This document shows, piece by piece, positions 10,880 to 24,350 of a DNA stretch of 64,000 nucleotides. Source of the stretch: Panax quinquefolius. Its lineage: Eukaryota; Streptophyta; Magnoliopsida; Apiales; Araliaceae. The first letter of the stretch is position 1. The number at the start of each line of letters is the position of its first letter. The stretch lies in NCBI GenBank assembly GCA_020205615.1, contig CM035167.1:58983023-59047022 (forward strand). The letters are read 5' to 3'. The position numbers and the translations under genes were made by a program. The notes below the pieces were generated by a model. That model saw only the letters and a program-made list of their open reading frames with translations. It was not told where the DNA came from and ran no database searches.

Positions 10880-12160
10880 CGACTCGATTTGAAGTACTAA
10901 GATTATGATGGAGGCACACAACACATTGTTTGCAATCCATCCCGGAGTACCAAAATGTATTATGATCTTCAACATATATTTTGGTGGAGCAATATGAGGA
11001 GAAAGATCGCGTAGTTTATCTCGATGTGTTTAACTTGCCAAACGTGTAAGGCGAGGAGCATCTTGTACCTAAGGGTCCGTTGCAACCACTTGAGATTCCT
11101 AATGGAAGTGGGAACACATTACTATGGATTTCGTTACGGGTCTTCCTGCGGTTTCTCAAGACATCAATGCTATTTGGGTTATTGTTGATAAATTAACCAA
11201 GTCTGCTTTATTTTCTTACCGATACGAGAGACTTATTCCTTGAACGTCTTTCTCGTATATGTACGTAAATGAGATTGTGAGATTGCATGGCATGCCAAGA
11301 TCCATAGTTTTAGATCGTGACCCAAGATTCACTTCATGATTTTGGGTTAGTTTGTAAAAAGCTATGGGCACGAATTTACGATTCTGGTTTGGCATACCAT
11401 CCTCAAAAGCGGATGGGCAATCGAAAAGGATTACTCAAACTCTTGAAGATATATTAAAACTCAGTCCTAGATTTCAAAGGAAGTTGGGATAAGTACTTGC
11501 CATTGGTGGAATCCTCATACAACAATAGTTATTAAACAAATATAGGCATGGTTCCATTCGAAGCATTATATGGACGAAAATGTCATTCTCCAATATGTTG
11601 GGATGAGGTGGGTGAAGCAACATTGTTGGGACCTGAGTTAGTACGTATGACTACCGAAAAGATCCAAATGATTCGACAACGTATACAAATGGCACAAGAT
11701 CGACAAAAGAGTTATGCGGATCTTCATCGAAAGGACGTGGAATTTAATGTAGGGGATCATGTATTGTTGCGAGTTGCTCCATGGAAGGGAGTTACAAGAT
11801 TTGGGAAGAGAGGAAAGCTCAATCCACGATTTATCGGTCCATTTCAAATTCTTGACCGAGTAGGAAATGTAGCCTATAGACTTGCGTTACCTCAAGAGTA
11901 TGTCTCGTGTTCATAATGTGTTTCACATATCGTATTTAGTAAATATGTGAAAGACCCGAACCACGTTATAGAGTTAGAACCGGACGAGATAGCCAAAGAC
12001 TTAACGTATGAGGAGGTACTGCCAAGATTTTGGATAGGAAGGAGCATGTCCTACGCCAAGAAAGGTTATACCACAAGTTAAAGTTTTGTGGAGGAATCAT
12101 GCTATAGAGGAAATGACACGGGAGTTGGAAACGAAATGAAAGCGAGGTATCCTCCCTTTT
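10880..12160 (+). pseudogene. Element A integrase with chromodomain-like tail
   Basis: The N-terminal HHCC zinc-binding part is visible (HPGVPKM near 10940, then CLTCQTC near 11030). The catalytic core follows, with WEHITMDFV (about 11107-11133), LDRDPRF (about 11310) and a TDGQSE-equivalent near 11410 that is scrambled by an indel. The longest intact stretch, 11548-11916, encodes the PFEALYGRKC region and the WKGV-RFGKRGKLNPRFIGPF motif of the integrase C-terminus. After a frameshift, the tail at 11990-12135 shows LTYEE and VLWRNHAIEE, the chromodomain-like end of Tekay-type elements. Multiple indels make it nonfunctional. Confidence 0.82.
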
Positions 12161-12205
12161 CAAAACACCAGTATCGTGTCGTCAATTTCGAGGACGAAAT
12201 TTCAT

Positions 12206-12217
12206 AAGGAGGGAGGT
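12206..12217 (+). promoter_or_regulatory. Polypurine tract of element A
   Basis: AAGGAGGGAGGT immediately precedes the TGTAAGACC start of the 3' LTR, the normal plus-strand primer position. Confidence 0.8.
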
Positions 12218-14958
12218 TGTAAGACCCCAAAATTTTTTTAAATAAAAAGGAATTTCCTTTATTTATTATTTTGAAATAGTAAGGGTTGATTTGATTAATG
12301 TGGATAGTTAAGGGTTAAATATGCAAATATTTCAAATTAAGCAAGTGGTTATAAAATATTCATTATCGCTTCAGAATATTCGTTTGGTCGTGGAATATTC
12401 AGATCGCGTGTCGAGAATATTCGTATACAACGGCGCAGCCCATGTGTGGGCCCCATAACGGAAAGTGATTGGATGAAGAAAACGACAAATATAAGTTGTT
12501 TTTAAATAATCAGGCGTAGTTGTTGCCAGTTATCTTTCGCTGGAATACCCGGTGGTTAAAACACACTAATATGCGTTGTTGAACAAGAAGCACTTGGTAT
12601 TGCACCAATTATTGATTCTTACGTAAGAAGGCACTACTCAATAATGGTTACAGATAATTCTTTCGCTCAAGATTTTATTGAGTTAATAATTCTTTGCGTT
12701 GATATTTTATATTCTTTGTTTTTGATAATTGTCATTACACAATATCTTTCATTATCGAAGCAATAATTCATATTATCCTAATAATATTATTAGATAATAT
12801 TATTGGCAATGTCTAGAAAGTTCTGTCTAAGGAGAGGTTTGGTCACCTAATTGCGTGCGATGAAGAAGAAATTCTTATTGAAAGCCCCTCTTCCTGAACC
12901 TCGCACAGTTGTCAATATTGTGATTACAGTAATATTATTTGTGAATAATTAATTATTGATTTATATGATGAGGAAAATATTGATTTTATGTGGATATAGA
13001 TGGAGAAAATTTTTAAAATGACAATTGTTGAAAATTAATATTTTATCTTTTTCTCGATAAAATAATTCATTTAAATATATTATTTTAATAATATATTAAC
13101 GGTGATATTTTTACAACGAATGTGGGATATATGAGTATCTGAGGAGGAAGAATATTTTTGTTGCAATAAATGTTTAAAACATGTTAAACATGTCGGTGGA
13201 CCCCATTTATTGATCAAATTTGATTATAGCACGTAAAATCGCCTGCTTTGTGGATTTCGGTCAATTTCTATTTGGAATTTGGAAAACTTTCTTCTGCAAA
13301 GTTGTAGACAATTGAATTTCCTATAAAAACTCAAGTGAGATTCAATTTTCTGATGAAAGGGCTATTTATTATGAATTATTAAAGTTCTGAAGCTCAAATA
13401 ATTAATTTTTGTAAGTTTTAATTATTTATTTTATGAAAACGTTTTTTATCATTTCTTTCTAGAAGGTGGCATGTGGAAATGCTAGGATCTGAATTCTAAG
13501 GTTGGCGTATGAATTTGATATATATATATATATATTAATTTATTAAATTTTCTCGCTTTTGGTGTTCTAAGCAATTTCCTATATAATAGGTGCTTAGGTT
13601 AGAATTGAAAATCACACCGTAAACTCAAGTTTTCTCTCTATATTATCGAGTGTATTCTTGTGAGTATTTTGAGTATACTTTGAGTATTGCTATACGGGTG
13701 CAAGTCCAAGTCATAGCCTATATCCTGTTTCAATTTAGAAGTACCGATCTTTCGAGGTAAGGGATATTATTTTTTGTAATGATATTATTTCTTCAATATC
13801 ATTATAATTGAAATGTTGATCTCAAGTTTTATCAAATTTGGAACTTTTTCATGTCGGGTTACTATTCATGGGTTACTATTCACGAGTTACTATTCACGAA
13901 GTTACTATTCACGAAGTTACTATTCACGAGTACTATTCATGAAGCGTGAAGATGTTTTTGTGGAATTTCTATCTTTTGGTGTGAGTTACTATTCACGATA
14001 TCTGCACTATTCACGATCTGAGACTATTCACGATACTCACGGTACTATTCAATTTAAAAATAAAATTTCTTCTTTTCGTCTAAAACATCTATTCGGATAC
14101 TAACTCGATTGTATCCATGTTTTGATCATTCTTGAATTTTACACCACTATGATTATTTTTGAGGTATTTTTTGGGCGTGGATAAAACCAAGTACTAATCC
14201 TTAATCCTTGTCATTTTGTTTCAATCGGATTCGCTTCTTAAAAATATTTTTCATCATCCTCGGTCTTAAATGATGATATTATTGAATATCTTTGGCCCAG
14301 AGTGCAAAGATGAATGATTTCAAGAATATCTTTGGCTCAGTAGTGCAAAGATGAACAGTGTTTTAAATGAACATGACTAATCGATGAATATCTTTGGCAC
14401 ATAGTGCAAAGATGAATATTTGATTCCGATGTATATTGATTGATGTTACAGGGATAAAATATTGATGATGGACCGTTAAATTCATAGATTATAGTAGATT
14501 TCATTCTCTACGTAACTCTTCTATGAATTATTATTTCACCGCGAATATTGATCCGAAACTTGTTGTCTATTGTATTCTATCGATTTTTCCTGTTGAAGAC
14601 TAACGATAATTTGTTGTATATTATCTTAGTCATAATATTCTTTATCGGGCTAGTTGAGCTCACCCTTTTCCTTGTTGTTCCATTTTTCTTCTCGGAGGCG
14701 AGAATGTAGCGAGTACTAGTCTGGGTATGGAATGAAGGTTTTAGAAAGGATTGTTTAGTAGTCCTCACCATTTTGTAAAATAATGTATCAATAAATGTGA
14801 TGAGGATTTATTTGAGTATAGATATTGTCTAGAAGATAATATCTCGTATTTAAACTCACAGCTTATATGTTGTAATAATAAAGTTGTAGTTATTTACGTA
14901 CCATGTATTTGGCGACTCGTAATGGGTTGGATGGAATGGACCTATTTTGGGGCGCCAC
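12218..14958 (+). repeat. 3' LTR of element A
   Basis: A 2741-bp LTR starting TGTAAGACCCC and ending near GGGGCGCCAC, with the final CA degraded. It is colinear with the 5' LTR. It contains the TTACTATTCACGA minisatellite (13857-14050) and the CTTTGG-type 39-bp-related units. Differences from the 5' LTR are mostly small indels. Confidence 0.92.
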
Positions 14959-14963
14959 GGAGG

Positions 14964-15630
14964 GGCTTTCCGATAAGGATTTCTCCTTCATCAAGCGCGC
15001 AATTTAGGTGACCAAACCTCTCATTGATGTAACTTTCTAGACATTGCTAATAATGCTATCTCATAATATTATTCAAATAATATGAATTATTGATCCGATA
15101 ATGGAAAATATTGTGCATTGACAATTATTGAAACAACAATAATATAAAATATCAACGCAATAATTATTGAACCAATACAATAAAATATTTAACAGTAATT
15201 ACTGTAACAATTATTGAGTAGTGCCTTCTTACGTAAGGATCAATAATTCAACAATACATGCGTAATACCACGTAAGCATCGTGCAACCACGTGTATTACT
15301 GTATTTTAACCACCGGGTATTCCAATAGTGTTAATGGTAACAACTACGCCGTTATTTATAAAAACTCAATTTTGTCGTTATCTTCATCCGACAATTATTC
15401 TCATTATGGGCCCACAAATGGTCGCTACTGTCGTATTTAATATTCCCCTACGTAAAAGAATATTCCACGACCAAACGAATATTCCCCGACAACAATGAAT
15501 ATTTTATATCCACTTGCGTATTTTGAAAATTTTATATATATCACCCTTAACTTTAACTTTTTTATCAATTTAACCATTTACTAAATAGGAAAATTGAATA
15601 CTTTTATTTCATAAAATTCGGGGTCTTACA
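14964..15630 (-). mobile_element. Solo family-A LTR, reversed, right piece
   Basis: Continues the LTR broken at 5406. It begins GGCTTTCC and ends GGGGTCTTACA, the reverse of the LTR start. The next five bases, CCTTC (15631-15635), match 2125-2129 exactly, which closes the outer target-site duplication. Confidence 0.92.
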
Positions 15631-15635
15631 CCTTC

Positions 15636-18409
15636 ACTTCGTTTGGTCTTAGCTGCATTCATATGGTTCAAGCAAGAGTGAGCATAACTAGCTCAGCAAG
15701 TATGAGAATTTCAATTAAGCAATAGGTTTGAATCATATGAATCGTATATCTTCTATAACTGAATCAATAGTTATGAAGTACTATAGATAATTCAAAATTG
15801 CACTTCTCTTTTCTTTAAAACGTTTCACAATGAATCAACATTCGTTAAACATAAATTTTGGTCTAAAACCTTGAGCATTTCATTCTTTCTTTGAAAAGGA
15901 CAACCCGGCACCAAGTCCCTAAGTCTGGCATATCTTACGAGCACGTTTAGGTGATCAGCCTATAGTACTCTATGTTGTACAACACTACTTCTTTAAACGT
16001 ATCTACGTTTAAGTTTTCACAACCTCATGTATCTGTCGTCTGATGACAAAACATTTGTTTATTCATACTCAGTCTTTCTTTGAAATCCATACCAAAACAG
16101 TTTGGCAAAAGATAGCAACATTGACAATATTTTGATAGATTATCAGGAAATCCACAAAACACATTAAGTCTAGCCGAAGGAATTGGCTTTGACTTCGTTA
16201 TACATCAATTCATGCGTAAGATACATGAATTACAAAGCTTATCCAAAAGAACATAGACAAGGGTTCAGAACACTTGCCTTCTTTGAGTCTTTAAGGATTC
16301 TACAATACATGATCGCATAACATACCACATTAGGTCATAAACAATCATGTATGGTCACTAACTTATCTTACCCTTCTTCTCAATCTAATCATTCCTTAGA
16401 TTGGTTAATATTCATTATAGTTTATCGTATTACTTTGTATTTACGTTCAAGTAATCTTCGTCAACCTTTAGTTGTAATTCTTAAGGTTATATTCATCCTT
16501 AAGGATGTTACTTTAAGTTAATTAAAGTTATAATTTACTTTCAATCAACTTCCATATGCGTTACATTCATGTTCATTTCTCACTGTCCCTTCTCTAGTGC
16601 TGGCGCTGCGGCGCCAGCTTTCCTTATAAGGCTCGTGTTGCGGCGCGAGTTCACAGTGTCTATGACTCGGCCTCGGCGCTGCGGTGCCTAAGTCCTATAC
16701 TAAGGATCGATCATGCGCCCACTTAACAGCTGGCGAGAGGGCTTAGTCCAGCCATGGCACTAATTTCGTGCCTTAGAGAATTTTCACAGATTATTTCTTG
16801 TGCAATTTTTTCGGCCTCATAACTTATTCATTATAAGTCGGAATTGGCTCTTTTCAAAAGCCGTTAACTCACATATCACGCGTACTACGATTTCATTAGA
16901 AAATCTTTTATTTTCGAATCCATTAACACAGAATTCACCGATTAAGTTCTTTATTGAACGTTCGTTAAACGTTTGTGAACGTTCAAAGCTCGTTTCTTCG
17001 TTCTAAGTCGGAATTTGACCATTTTCGAGTCCACAAATCTAAAATGCAAACTTAGACTATACTCCATCGAAAACCAATGTTTTCGAGTTAAACGGTGACT
17101 TTTGACTTTCATTTCGAGAATTTCACGATTTCGACGATTATCGTCTAATCTCGTAAATTTCCCCATAACCTCGTTACTTGAGATTTTTACACCGTTCAAA
17201 ATGGATTCATTCCATATATCTATCATCCTAACCAAACATATTTCATCTAATCCTATACACGATGGTTTTAAACTTGTCCATCAACAACAAAATGATAATT
17301 CTTCAATGTTCTTCATCAGCTTATAACTTTTATGATTATGATTCACTTTCAACATGGTTTATTAAGGTTTAAATCCTCTAAAAGCCATCCTTATTCCTCT
17401 TTATGAAACATGCTCCATCAATAATCACTTCTCTATAATAGTTACAAATGAAGAGATGAAGATTAATGGTTTAAAGGTTCATTACCTTTGATGATCAAGC
17501 TTTCTTTCTTCTTCTTAAATTATCAAAGTCTAGCTCTTACTTCACTCTTAATATATTTGCTTAGCTCTAAGATGTTGGCGTAAAATGAACAAGCAACAAA
17601 TGAAAATCCAAGCCTTCTATTTATAGAATTTCCAAGGTGAAGGCAAAATGGTCATTAAGCCATCCCACCTCCTTACTTTCCACCTCCTTACTATTCCTTA
17701 CTTGTTCCCCACAACACTTATCCCTTGTTTGGCCACCAAGTGGCCAACCATGACTCACCTATAGGGGGCCCACATGGGTTGCCCCATAGGTTTTTCTCAC
17801 CCAGTTACGCATCGATTCGATCCACGCGTCTGGTTCTTGGTTCAGGCTTAAGTTTAATTACTTTGGGCCTAACGTTGGGCTTTCATTTCTTATCTTTGGG
17901 CCTTAACAAGTTTGCACTAGGGCTTGCCCAATTCCTACACAAATCCTACAAGTCCATATTATAATTGGCTTAATTCTTATAACGTATAATCCTCGTATTC
18001 TTTACGTATACTAGTTTATATAATCATTCGTTATATACACTATACTATCTTTCGTATATACTAGTATGATACTTCGTATCATACTCGTATTCATTGCTTC
18101 GTATAATACTTGCTTATTATACGATCATCAGTTATTCAATCTTTACTTTCCTTAACATTCTCAAACTTAGTACGCAAAAGAAAAACTGCATTTGTCATAA
18201 CTGAATTATTATTACTTAATCCATCATTCCTTATCATTCTATGGTTATGTATTTCTCAGAAGTTCAAAAATAATTCACGAACAAAAATGGATGAATAGTG
18301 TTTTTCAGAGAATTTCTCGGAAAACTTTCATTTTCTTCTTGGAAATTCAAACACCTTAATTCTACCACGTAGCCAGAATACTACGATATTATGACACTTT
18401 TAGGTTATA
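15636..18409 (-). repeat. Family-B LTR, reversed, right piece
   Basis: Resumes the B LTR interrupted at 2129. Landmarks appear in the reverse of the forward B order: GCATATCTTACGAGCACG (about 15928), a GC-rich GGCGCTGCGGCGCC cluster (16600-16700), TTATAAGTCGGAATTGGCTC (about 16833), a reversed TATA box (17618-17625) and the CATGGGTTGCCCCAT palindrome (about 17773). Similarity to B ends near 18410, about 170 bp short of the LTR start, where family-D-like DNA begins. No coding capacity. Confidence 0.8.
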
Positions 18410-19220
18410 GAACAAAGGTTACGAAGCAGCTGGAATAATAGGAATAATCTTAATTCCTATTATCTTAAAACATTAGTCACATACTCTTTGAAATACTTTC
18501 ATTCGTCTACCTTTTTCCATACACATCCTGTCTGGCTAGAATCATTAGCACAGACTTAACAATGACGGTTCATGTATAAATAGAACATACTTGTATTGAA
18601 CAACTCAATCACATAATTGTTCATCTCATAAAAACACCGAAGTGTTCACATTGTGGCACAAGGCCTCATACATACTACCACCTTGTACAAATATCACACA
18701 TTTGCACATAGACAAGACTTTTCAAGTTCAACATCTGAGAAGTTTAAGAAACTAGCATTCATGTAATATGAATGAAGTTAGGAATTCATAGCAGTTGAAT
18801 AAACAACTTCAAGAATTCAAACATTCTTTTAAGACTTCCATAACCGAACAAAGGTTACAAAGCAGCTGGAATAATAGGAATAATCTTGATTCCCATTATC
18901 TTAAAACATTAGTCACATACTCTTTGAAATACTTTCATTCTTCTACATTTTTCCATACACATCCTGTCTGGCTAGAATCATTAGCACAGACTTAACAATG
19001 ACGGTTCATGTATAAATAGAACATACTTGTATTGAACAACTCAATCACAGAACAATTCATCTCATAGAAATACCGAAGTGTTCAAATTATGGCACAAGAC
19101 CTCATACATACTACCACCTTGTACAAATATCACACATTTGCACATATACAAGACTTCTCAAGTTCAACATCTGAGAAGTTTAAGAAACTAGCATTCATGT
19201 AATATGAATGAAGTTAGGAA
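18410..19220 (+). repeat. 375-bp direct repeat, two copies 436 bp apart
   Basis: 18410-18784 and 18846-19220 are the same length and nearly identical, starting GAACAAAGGTTAC and ending GAATGAAGTTAGGAA. A 61-bp unique stretch separates them. Content is LTR-like and noncoding. Confidence 0.9.
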
Positions 19221-20958
19221 ACTTGCCTTACGCACAACTACAGTTTATGCTGAATTGCTCATTCCAAATCCTATATAACACATAAGGAAATAAAATATAC
19301 ACCAATTAGTCACATACTTGACTTACACATTGGTTTACTTAACTTTACTTCTTAAGGTTCGCGTTCTTGCAATCTAAGTTTACGCGACCAACTTTCTTTA
19401 CCGGTTTACGGCTTCATGACATACGGAGATGTCTTAGTCATACGATCATCATCTTTGATGATTTAAATTCTTATCTTCTTCTTATAACCTTCCTAGGACT
19501 CAGTACACATCACGTCTCTGCTAGTAGTCCATATGGTACTCTGAGTGGTTTCCCACAAACAACCAACAAACAAGTTCTCGTCTCATCTACACTGTCTTTC
19601 ACAGTGAGTTAGATTGGTCGCCAGTTTCATATATACCTCCGCTCTATGAAGGAATTGTTTAGCCCAGCTCCCATATGTCAACCATCAAAGGTTACGATTG
19701 TACAACAACCTAACTTTATCTTAACCTATCCGAACCATTAAACTATAATGTTCGTTAGATCAATTTCTTATTCTTTACGACTTTCTGGCAACTAAATGCC
19801 ATACCTCTGGATTCATTCTTTATCGTCAAAGTCATACAGTCTTTTTGTATACTCAGAACGATCATTCAACATTAATTTTACGCATTTCTAGCGTTAAGCA
19901 TTTCACGTGAACTTACTCCTACCTTACAACATCCGGTTCATTCGACTCGGAACGTCCTCCAAGTTAAAATCATTAACTCGGCTTCTTTACGTTATACATC
20001 ATTAGTCTTCATTACCTTACGGTCAAACCATACACAGAATGTAGGTTCTACCCGTTCAATATTCGCGTACACTCAACCCTACGTCGACTAAAGTATTTAA
20101 CGCTTACATTCATTCCATCATTCTCTATCCGACTCACATTCAGACTTTCATTAATCTCATTAGCGTTCGTTACGACTTTCATTCATTTATTCATTACATG
20201 AACCCCACATTCATTAATCTTTCTTAATGTCGAAGCCATATAGTTCGCTATATGCTAAGACCGCTCGTGCATCGCAACTACGTTGCGTTTATGTTCATTA
20301 CATTCTTTGTCTTTTAATCCCGTTCAATCATTTCTTTCAACCATTACTAAAGGTTTAAATCACTTGTTTAAGTGTTACCTTACGTGAACTTTATGTTTTG
20401 TATCGTTACGTACACTTGCCCAGGAGTTTGAGCAGTTAAAAGCTACTCACTGGCCATTGCCCTGCACCGGCACTGCGGCGCCTGGTCCTTCTCTTCCTGT
20501 CGCGCTGCGGCGCGAGCCTACATCACCTTCTCCTCTGGTCTGGCGCTACGGCGCCACTCTGCAGTGGTTGGATGCCCGGGTTAGCTCTGCGGCGCCGCCT
20601 CCCAAGGCTTACCTGGCGCTGCGGCGCCAAGCATAAATCCTAGAAATTTTTTCTAAGTCTTGAATCATGTTTGAGACGCGTACTTTGCAATCCCATAAAT
20701 TATTCGTTATAACTTGGAACGAGGTCGTTCCAAAGCCATTCCCTTCCTTATCTTATGTACTTCAACTTCCCTCGACCAAAATAAATTCCGAATCCGTTAA
20801 CATGCCATTCAATTGGCTTAATCTTCATCATTCGTCCGTTTTACGTTACTAACGTTCTTCATTCGTACGTCCGTAATTCGGTCATCCGAACTCGAAACTT
20901 GTTCTTTCTTGAGTCCACGACTCATGTTTTCTACGTTCTCTTACATTCTTTTGAAACC
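18410..20958 (-). repeat. Family-D-like LTR fragment, reversed
   Basis: Noncoding. The segment 19500-19760 is the reverse complement of a diverged match to 34400-34620 in the forward family-D LTR (shared words include GTGGTTTCCCACAAAC and GGGCTAAA-AATTCCTTC). It has the same general LTR order as family B: an ACTTGCC word, then a GC-rich palindrome cluster (20460-20633), then CGTTATAACTTGG (about 20705). It is cut at 20958 by Athila-like element 2. Both outer boundaries are uncertain. Confidence 0.5.
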
Positions 20959-22453
20959 TATTGGGTAAAATCTAGTTACACACAGCACGCAAGTATACGT
21001 GGTCAACAAGTAATAAAGTAAAAGTAGAGTATCGTTCCCACGAGGAATTGTTTAATAAAAATCACCAAGTACTAACCCGTAACCAATTCAATCTTATTTA
21101 AACGAATGAATTTCAAATTATATAATTAAACTGCAATTAAATTCCACTAGTTAAATTAAGATTATGGAGATTTAAAATCACAACTTCACTTATTGCTTAA
21201 TTTAAGTTAACACACTTCTCATCAATTATTCTCTATCCTGAATTGTTAATCAAGAACACTAAAGCAGATATAACCACCTCTCGATGCATAATACCCATAC
21301 TCACTTAAATCCACAAATGATAGAATTCAGCAAGACACCATAATTAACTAATCCACAATATCTCTATGTGAATTACAATTAAAAATGATTTAAAGCACAA
21401 GTTCTCTATAAGATTACAAATGGTGTAAAGACATATCTCTATCCTAAACACAAATCATGAATTCCATCTATGTAGAAATCACAAACACATGCTATCATTA
21501 TCTGATCTAAATCCATACTCCTCTTCCGATTTCATATATATTATCACGGTAATTGATGGCCTATCAATTAAACAATTAAGTCCAAATCAAAATAGATAAT
21601 CCTCACAATAGAACATAATAATTGATAGCGAAGCAAATTAAAATAAACTACACAATAAGATCCATTGTAATTTCAAACAAAGAATTAGTTCATTGAATTA
21701 AAACTAAGAATCCACACTTGAATACACATTAAAAAATAAGAATAAGATTAAGGAAAAGAATTGAATCTGTTGTCAGTAAATCTCCATCTTCCTCAAGCTC
21801 CTGCTTTTGATCTTCAATGGTCTCCAAGTTGCTCCAATCTCCAAAACTAATAAGAACTAGGGTTTTTGGTCCTAATCTACTCTAATCTAATTTAATGGAA
21901 TTCTCTCCCTCCTCTAGTTCTTGTGATTATCCTTCTTTTATATGCCTCTTTATATGTCTTTAAGTCCTCTTGGAAGTTCTTGAATCAATCGGCTCGAACC
22001 AATCCTTCTTGAACTCAAATTTTGCCAAAAACTACTTTTTCTGCACGTACCCCCGCCCCGGCTGGGGTTTTGTATGCAAAATGCCCGCCCCGGCTGACAT
22101 CCATTTTTCTGCTGCAATGTCATCGAGTAAAATGGTCATACCTTTTGATTTGAGAAGATTTACGAGGCCTACCACCTATCAAATCAAAGATCTCGACGAG
22201 CTCCACAACTTTCATTCTTTGAGAATTGAGAAATAATGGACGGATGAATGTCGAAATTGGCTTTGAAGTGGTTGCTATGTAAATGACAAGCCGAAAATAC
22301 GAATCTAACAACCTCAAATGGCGATCCAAGTAGCTTTTGTCCCAATTCCTACAAAACAACATAAAACGTGCACGAATAGACACAAACACTTAAAAACTTC
22401 CAAAAGATTAAGCTAAAATACACTTAATTAATGGGTTTAAAACCCACTCATCA
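20959..22453 (-). repeat. 3' LTR of Athila-like element 2
   Basis: About 1.5 kb. It starts near TTGGGTAAAATCTAGTTACA (reverse of the LTR end) and ends AACCCACTCATCA (reverse of the LTR start). The first 600 bp match the partial 5' LTR at 33549-34155 closely. It contains two copies of CCCGCCCCGGCTG (22052-22064 and 22084-22096) in otherwise AT-rich DNA. Confidence 0.88.
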
Positions 22454-24350
22454 AATACCCCAAAACTTAAACCTTTGCTTGTCCTCAAGCAAAAACACAA
22501 AACAACAATGCTATGCAATGAAATTAATCTACATGCCTATGAATCCAACAGTAATGACAGAAACAAGTCTATTCAACCGGATTTAGAGAAATCAAGTAAA
22601 CATGATAATACATCATATCAAAACAAATCAGTAATTTCCTAATCAGTTATCAAATCTTAGACTGTTATCACTTATATAGTGCGTGTGTGCTCCACAACAA
22701 TGTCAAATGATATAAAATCAAATTTAACACATAAAATGTATCTTCGAATGCATCATATAGTGTAAACTCAAGAAATCCAAAATAAACTAGATCCAACTAA
22801 AATCAAACAATTACCAATATCGAGGGTCAACATGCGATACTTATGCATTATTTTTCATCTACGAGGGCTTTTTGCTCTTATTTTCCATTTTATTCAATTT
22901 TTTTTTCTTTTGGTTTATATACACAACTATGTAATGTCTTATTCTCTTAGGCTTTTCAATGCTACCTTAACGAGCTTTCAACCAATGACTCCCAGACCAT
23001 TAAGACCTTAGGGCGCTAGGTGTAAAGAAAATCCCCTCGGGCTTACTTACTCAAGTAACAAAGGCCATAAAACTAGACAAGCATGCCACGGTGTTTATTC
23101 ATATATTTTTTTCTTTTTTCTAAAAATAGCTTATATACCCCAAATATTCCACCAAACTTGGGTTCATGTCTAACTGTAGCCTTCACTACTTATTCTTGTC
23201 ATTCTTTCATTCAAACTAGCATTATCCTTTAGAGTCCCATTATGTATCAATTTAAACTCAATCAATCAACAAGTTGTTTTTACTGTGTTATCCTTATTAT
23301 ACCAGTTTCAAATAGAAAAAAGACTCAATTCATAATAAGAAATCATATCAAAGCTCTAATAGCCAGTACTATACTTTTCTACCCAATTCCAATCTCATCA
23401 TTGGCCAAAATAAACTGTAAATATCAAACAGTTGGACTCATGCATAATGTACTAAATACTATATAAACAAGAAACTAAATACATTAAAAACTATTAAAAT
23501 AAACTAATGTGAAAATTCAAACTATATGGCATGAATGCCAACATATATGACAGAAACTAAATCCTAAAACATGAAACAATAAAATAAAACTAACTCCCCC
23601 AAACTTAACAAGTACAACGTCCTCATTGTAAACATATTAAAATAAAAGAACATAGGACTTCCCTGGATCCTGCTAAGCTTGTGGTGGTTGTGAAACAAAG
23701 ACTGAAAACTCCTCCACATCAGAATCTAAAGGAGGATACTGTGGCATGGGCTCAGATTGGTGGCATATTCTTTTGCTTATTTATTGAGCCACCAATACCT
23801 GCAATGAAGAGAGACAACATGGTTTAGAATATCACTTTGGATTTATAAGAGAACTTAATAAGAAAATTAATTCCTATCTACTAAATAAACTAGTAAAACA
23901 TATAAAAATATAAAAATTTCTGGGTTGCCTCCCAGTTAGCGCTTGAATTACAGTCTTTCAGCTTGACTTTGTCTGGTCAACGCTATCCAATTCCTCTTCG
24001 ATAGTTGAGGAACCCTCCATCCATTGGAAACAATGTAACTTTTGGTAGGTTCCCATTTGTGATGTCTAACGAATTAAAGTCACCTAGCATACTTTGTTTA
24101 CATGAGTGCCCAATTGAGAATGTTTAATAACTAGGTGCTTTTCCGTCCGTTGAACCTATGATTCGATTGAGGCTTGGAAAGCACAACAGGCTCTTCTTTT
24201 ATCTTTTCCTCCCCATCCCACCATGGATTCACATTTGTACTAGCTCTCATGTCATAAAGAGCCTTGCTGACGACATGACTACCAAGCGGGCACTATTTTG
24301 CAAATCTAACTAGACCCTTGATCTTTGGCGGAGAAGGAACTTGGGGCACT
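22454..24350 (-). other. Athila-like element 2 internal 3' region, no pol
   Basis: Begins with a reversed polypurine tract (ATACCCCAAAACTTAAACC, 22455-22473). It is mostly AT-rich noncoding DNA to about 23900. Near 23922 it carries the reversed GGGAGGCAACCCAG word typical of the region after gag in Athila/Tat-type elements. From about 24190 to 24350, reverse-strand frames read gag-tail-like fragments. It is interrupted by solo LTR E. Confidence 0.6.

Larger units (their letters stand above)
5407..14958 (+). mobile_element. Full-length family-A Ty3/gypsy retrotransposon (degenerate)
   Basis: A 9552-bp element bounded by two family-A LTRs, with PBS, gag, protease, RT remnant, integrase, chromodomain-like tail and polypurine tract in the canonical Ty3/gypsy order. 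It sits inside a reversed LTR of its own family. The flanking 5-bp duplication is AGAGG (5402-5406) and GGAGG (14959-14963). Joining the flanks restores an uninterrupted LTR sequence. All coding regions are broken by frameshifts, and RT is largely deleted, so it is not autonomous. The C-terminal LTYEE ... VLWRNH type tail and long LTRs suggest the Tekay/Del chromovirus lineage (inference). Confidence 0.92.
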
